Origin: an uncultured Clostridia bacterium
GTDB lineage: Bacteria; Bacillota; Clostridia; TANB77; CAG-508
Reading direction: 5' to 3'
Assembly (NCBI GenBank): GCA_948528155.1
Contig: CAOSZT010000123.1
Coordinates: forward strand, 1-6,611
Length of the DNA stretch: 6,611 nucleotides
The position numbers and the translations under genes were made by a program. Positions 6,115 to 6,611 of this stretch are shown here, one piece after another. The notes below the pieces were generated by a model that searched no databases, was not told the origin of the DNA, and worked only from the letters and a program-made list of their open reading frames with translations. Numbering within the stretch: position 1 is the first letter of the stretch; each line of letters begins with the position of its first letter.

Positions 6115-6196
6115 TGTGGAAACTGTGGATAACTTTGTGAATAACTTAATTATAATACTTTATTTTTTTAAGTTATTCACATCGTACTGTGTATAT
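6115..6196. other. Cluster of DnaA-box-like 9-mers
   Basis: TGTGGATAA at 6124-6132 is the exact complement of the consensus DnaA box TTATCCACA. TGTGAATAA at 6136-6144 and TTATTCACA at 6173-6181 are one-mismatch forms, facing each other. TGTGGAAAC (6115-6123) directly abuts the consensus box and has two differences from it, and TGTGTATAT (6188-6196) also has two. The DNA between and beside them is almost pure A+T. This pattern is typical of chromosomal origins, plasmid origins or DnaA-titration sites. No dnaA, dnaN, rpmH or rep gene is visible, so which one it is, if any, stays open. Confidence 0.5.
6136..6181. repeat. Perfect 14-bp inverted repeat with an 18-bp AT loop
   Basis: TGTGAATAACTTAA (6136-6149) and its exact inverse (6168-6181) enclose 18 bases that contain only A and T apart from one C. 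Each arm carries a DnaA-box-like 9-mer. No T-run follows either arm as in a terminator, and the position is about 220 bp upstream of the rhodanese start and far past the DUF1294 terminator. A protein-binding or origin-type arrangement fits better than a transcription terminator. Confidence 0.6.
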
Positions 6197-6223
6197 CTAT
6201 TTTTCCCAATTATTTACTTTTTT

Positions 6224-6255
6224 ACGACATTTTTTATGTGTACTACATTTTTTAT
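6224..6255. repeat. Two AT-rich 14-bp direct repeats with an 18-bp period
   Basis: AC(G/T)ACATTTTTTAT occurs at 6224-6237 and 6242-6255, matching at 13 of 14 positions, between the DnaA-box cluster and the DUF1294 terminator. The repeats could be part of an easily melted segment next to the boxes, or simple low-complexity DNA. Confidence 0.4.
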
Positions 6256-6260
6256 TTTAT

Positions 6261-6308
6261 AAAAAAACAAAAAAAGCTGTATTACTTGATATTTCAAGCC
6301 TATACAAC
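6261..6308 (-). terminator. Intrinsic terminator downstream of the DUF1294 gene
   Basis: Read on the minus strand, GTTGTAT (6302-6308) pairs with ATACAGC (6276-6282) using one G-U pair. An inner CTTGA/TCAAG stem closes an AATA loop, and seven T, one G and seven more T follow (6261-6275). The hairpin starts 67 bases after the DUF1294 stop codon. It isolates that gene from the downstream DnaA-box region and the rhodanese gene. Confidence 0.75.
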
Positions 6309-6374
6309 TCTTTGTTTTAAGTTACTGGACATAATACTACTTTTTATGACATTTTGAAAATACTATTCTAAAAC

Positions 6375-6611
6375 TTAAAAAATAGTAAAATATAAAATTG
6401 CAATTATCTCTATTATTGTAATTGTTGGAAATCCTATAACAAATGCAATTTTTTGGGTTTTATGTCTAAATGTGTACATTCCTACAATTGTTCCAATTCC
6501 GCCCCCTAAAGCTGTTATTATAAATAATGTTTTTTCTGGTATTCTCCATTTTCCCTTTTTAGCTTTTTGCTTGTCTATGTACATTATTAAAAAGCCTAAT
6601 AAATTTATAAT
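6375..6611 (-). CDS. DUF1294 family small membrane protein, 5' end beyond the window
   Basis: Seventy-eight codons are visible. An ATG at 6582-6584 exists, but the frame stays open to the window edge and reads IINLLGFLI immediately before it, which matches the usual first helix of DUF1294 proteins, so the true start lies further right. After that helix end comes the family signature MYIDKQKAKKGKWRIPEKTL, then a Gly-rich helix (ALGGGIGTIVGMY), the conserved FRHKTQK turn, and a final hydrophobic helix ending at ILYFTIF. Full members are about 85-110 aa with three or four membrane segments. Their function is unknown. The C-terminus is complete and is followed by its own terminator. Confidence 0.88.
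   Translation of the reverse strand: MINLLGFLIMYIDKQKAKKGKWRIPEKTLFIITALGGGIGTIVGMYTFRHKTQKIAFVIGFPTITIIEIIAILYFTIF

Noticed and set aside
6065..6262. A 65-codon plus-strand open frame rich in Phe and Leu
   Set aside because: It is low-complexity, has no ribosome binding site and runs through the DnaA-box cluster and repeats.
6582..6584. ATG as the start of the DUF1294 gene
   Set aside because: The frame continues to the window edge and the upstream codons (IINLLGFLI) match the family's first helix, so this Met is internal and the gene is cut by the window.

Overview
The window is about three-quarters A+T and reads as chromosome of a low-GC Firmicute, most likely an uncultured clostridial lineage. 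This rests on base composition, strong GGAGG-type ribosome binding sites, sigma-A-like promoters (TTGnnn-17-TAtAAT), and the sequences of LepA, RlmB and a DUF1294 protein. Species cannot be named from this.

Layout from left to right. A minus-strand block occupies 26-4620. Transcription starts at the lepA promoter (4663-4691) and passes through lepA (elongation factor 4), then rlmB (23S rRNA 2'-O-methyltransferase). After these comes a 621-aa protein of unknown function with one membrane anchor, which also has its own promoter (1925-1953). The first two genes make a translation/ribosome-maturation pair.

The intergenic region 4621-5112 holds the most interesting object: a 281-bp non-coding element at 4720-5000. 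It has 13-bp terminal inverted repeats (12/13) and is flanked by a perfect 8-bp direct repeat (TTGTAAAT), as expected for a MITE-like insertion with a target-site duplication. Inside lies a 216-bp nested inverted repeat that could fold into a long rod, with a less AT-rich, purine-rich core. The element sits between two divergent promoters. One copy of the duplicated target supplies the -35 hexamer (TTGTAA) of the promoter that drives the next gene rightwards, so the insertion seems to have rebuilt the promoter it interrupted.

A single plus-strand transcription unit follows. It has a promoter (5001-5029), a leader hairpin, a 107-aa hydrophobic protein (5113-5436) whose first two membrane segments come from a 31-codon tandem duplication, and a strong intrinsic terminator (5447-5490).

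The right part, 5607-6611, is again on the minus strand. It carries a single-domain rhodanese with an intact CSTGHR active-site loop, with a 29-bp near-perfect dyad over its -10 box. A 423-bp gene-free stretch follows and contains a compact cluster of DnaA-box-like 9-mers (6115-6196), an 18-bp-period AT-rich repeat, and the terminator of a DUF1294 membrane protein that runs off the right edge. The DnaA-box cluster could be a replication origin, a DnaA-titration site or a chance cluster; there is no dnaA or dnaN in the window to settle it.
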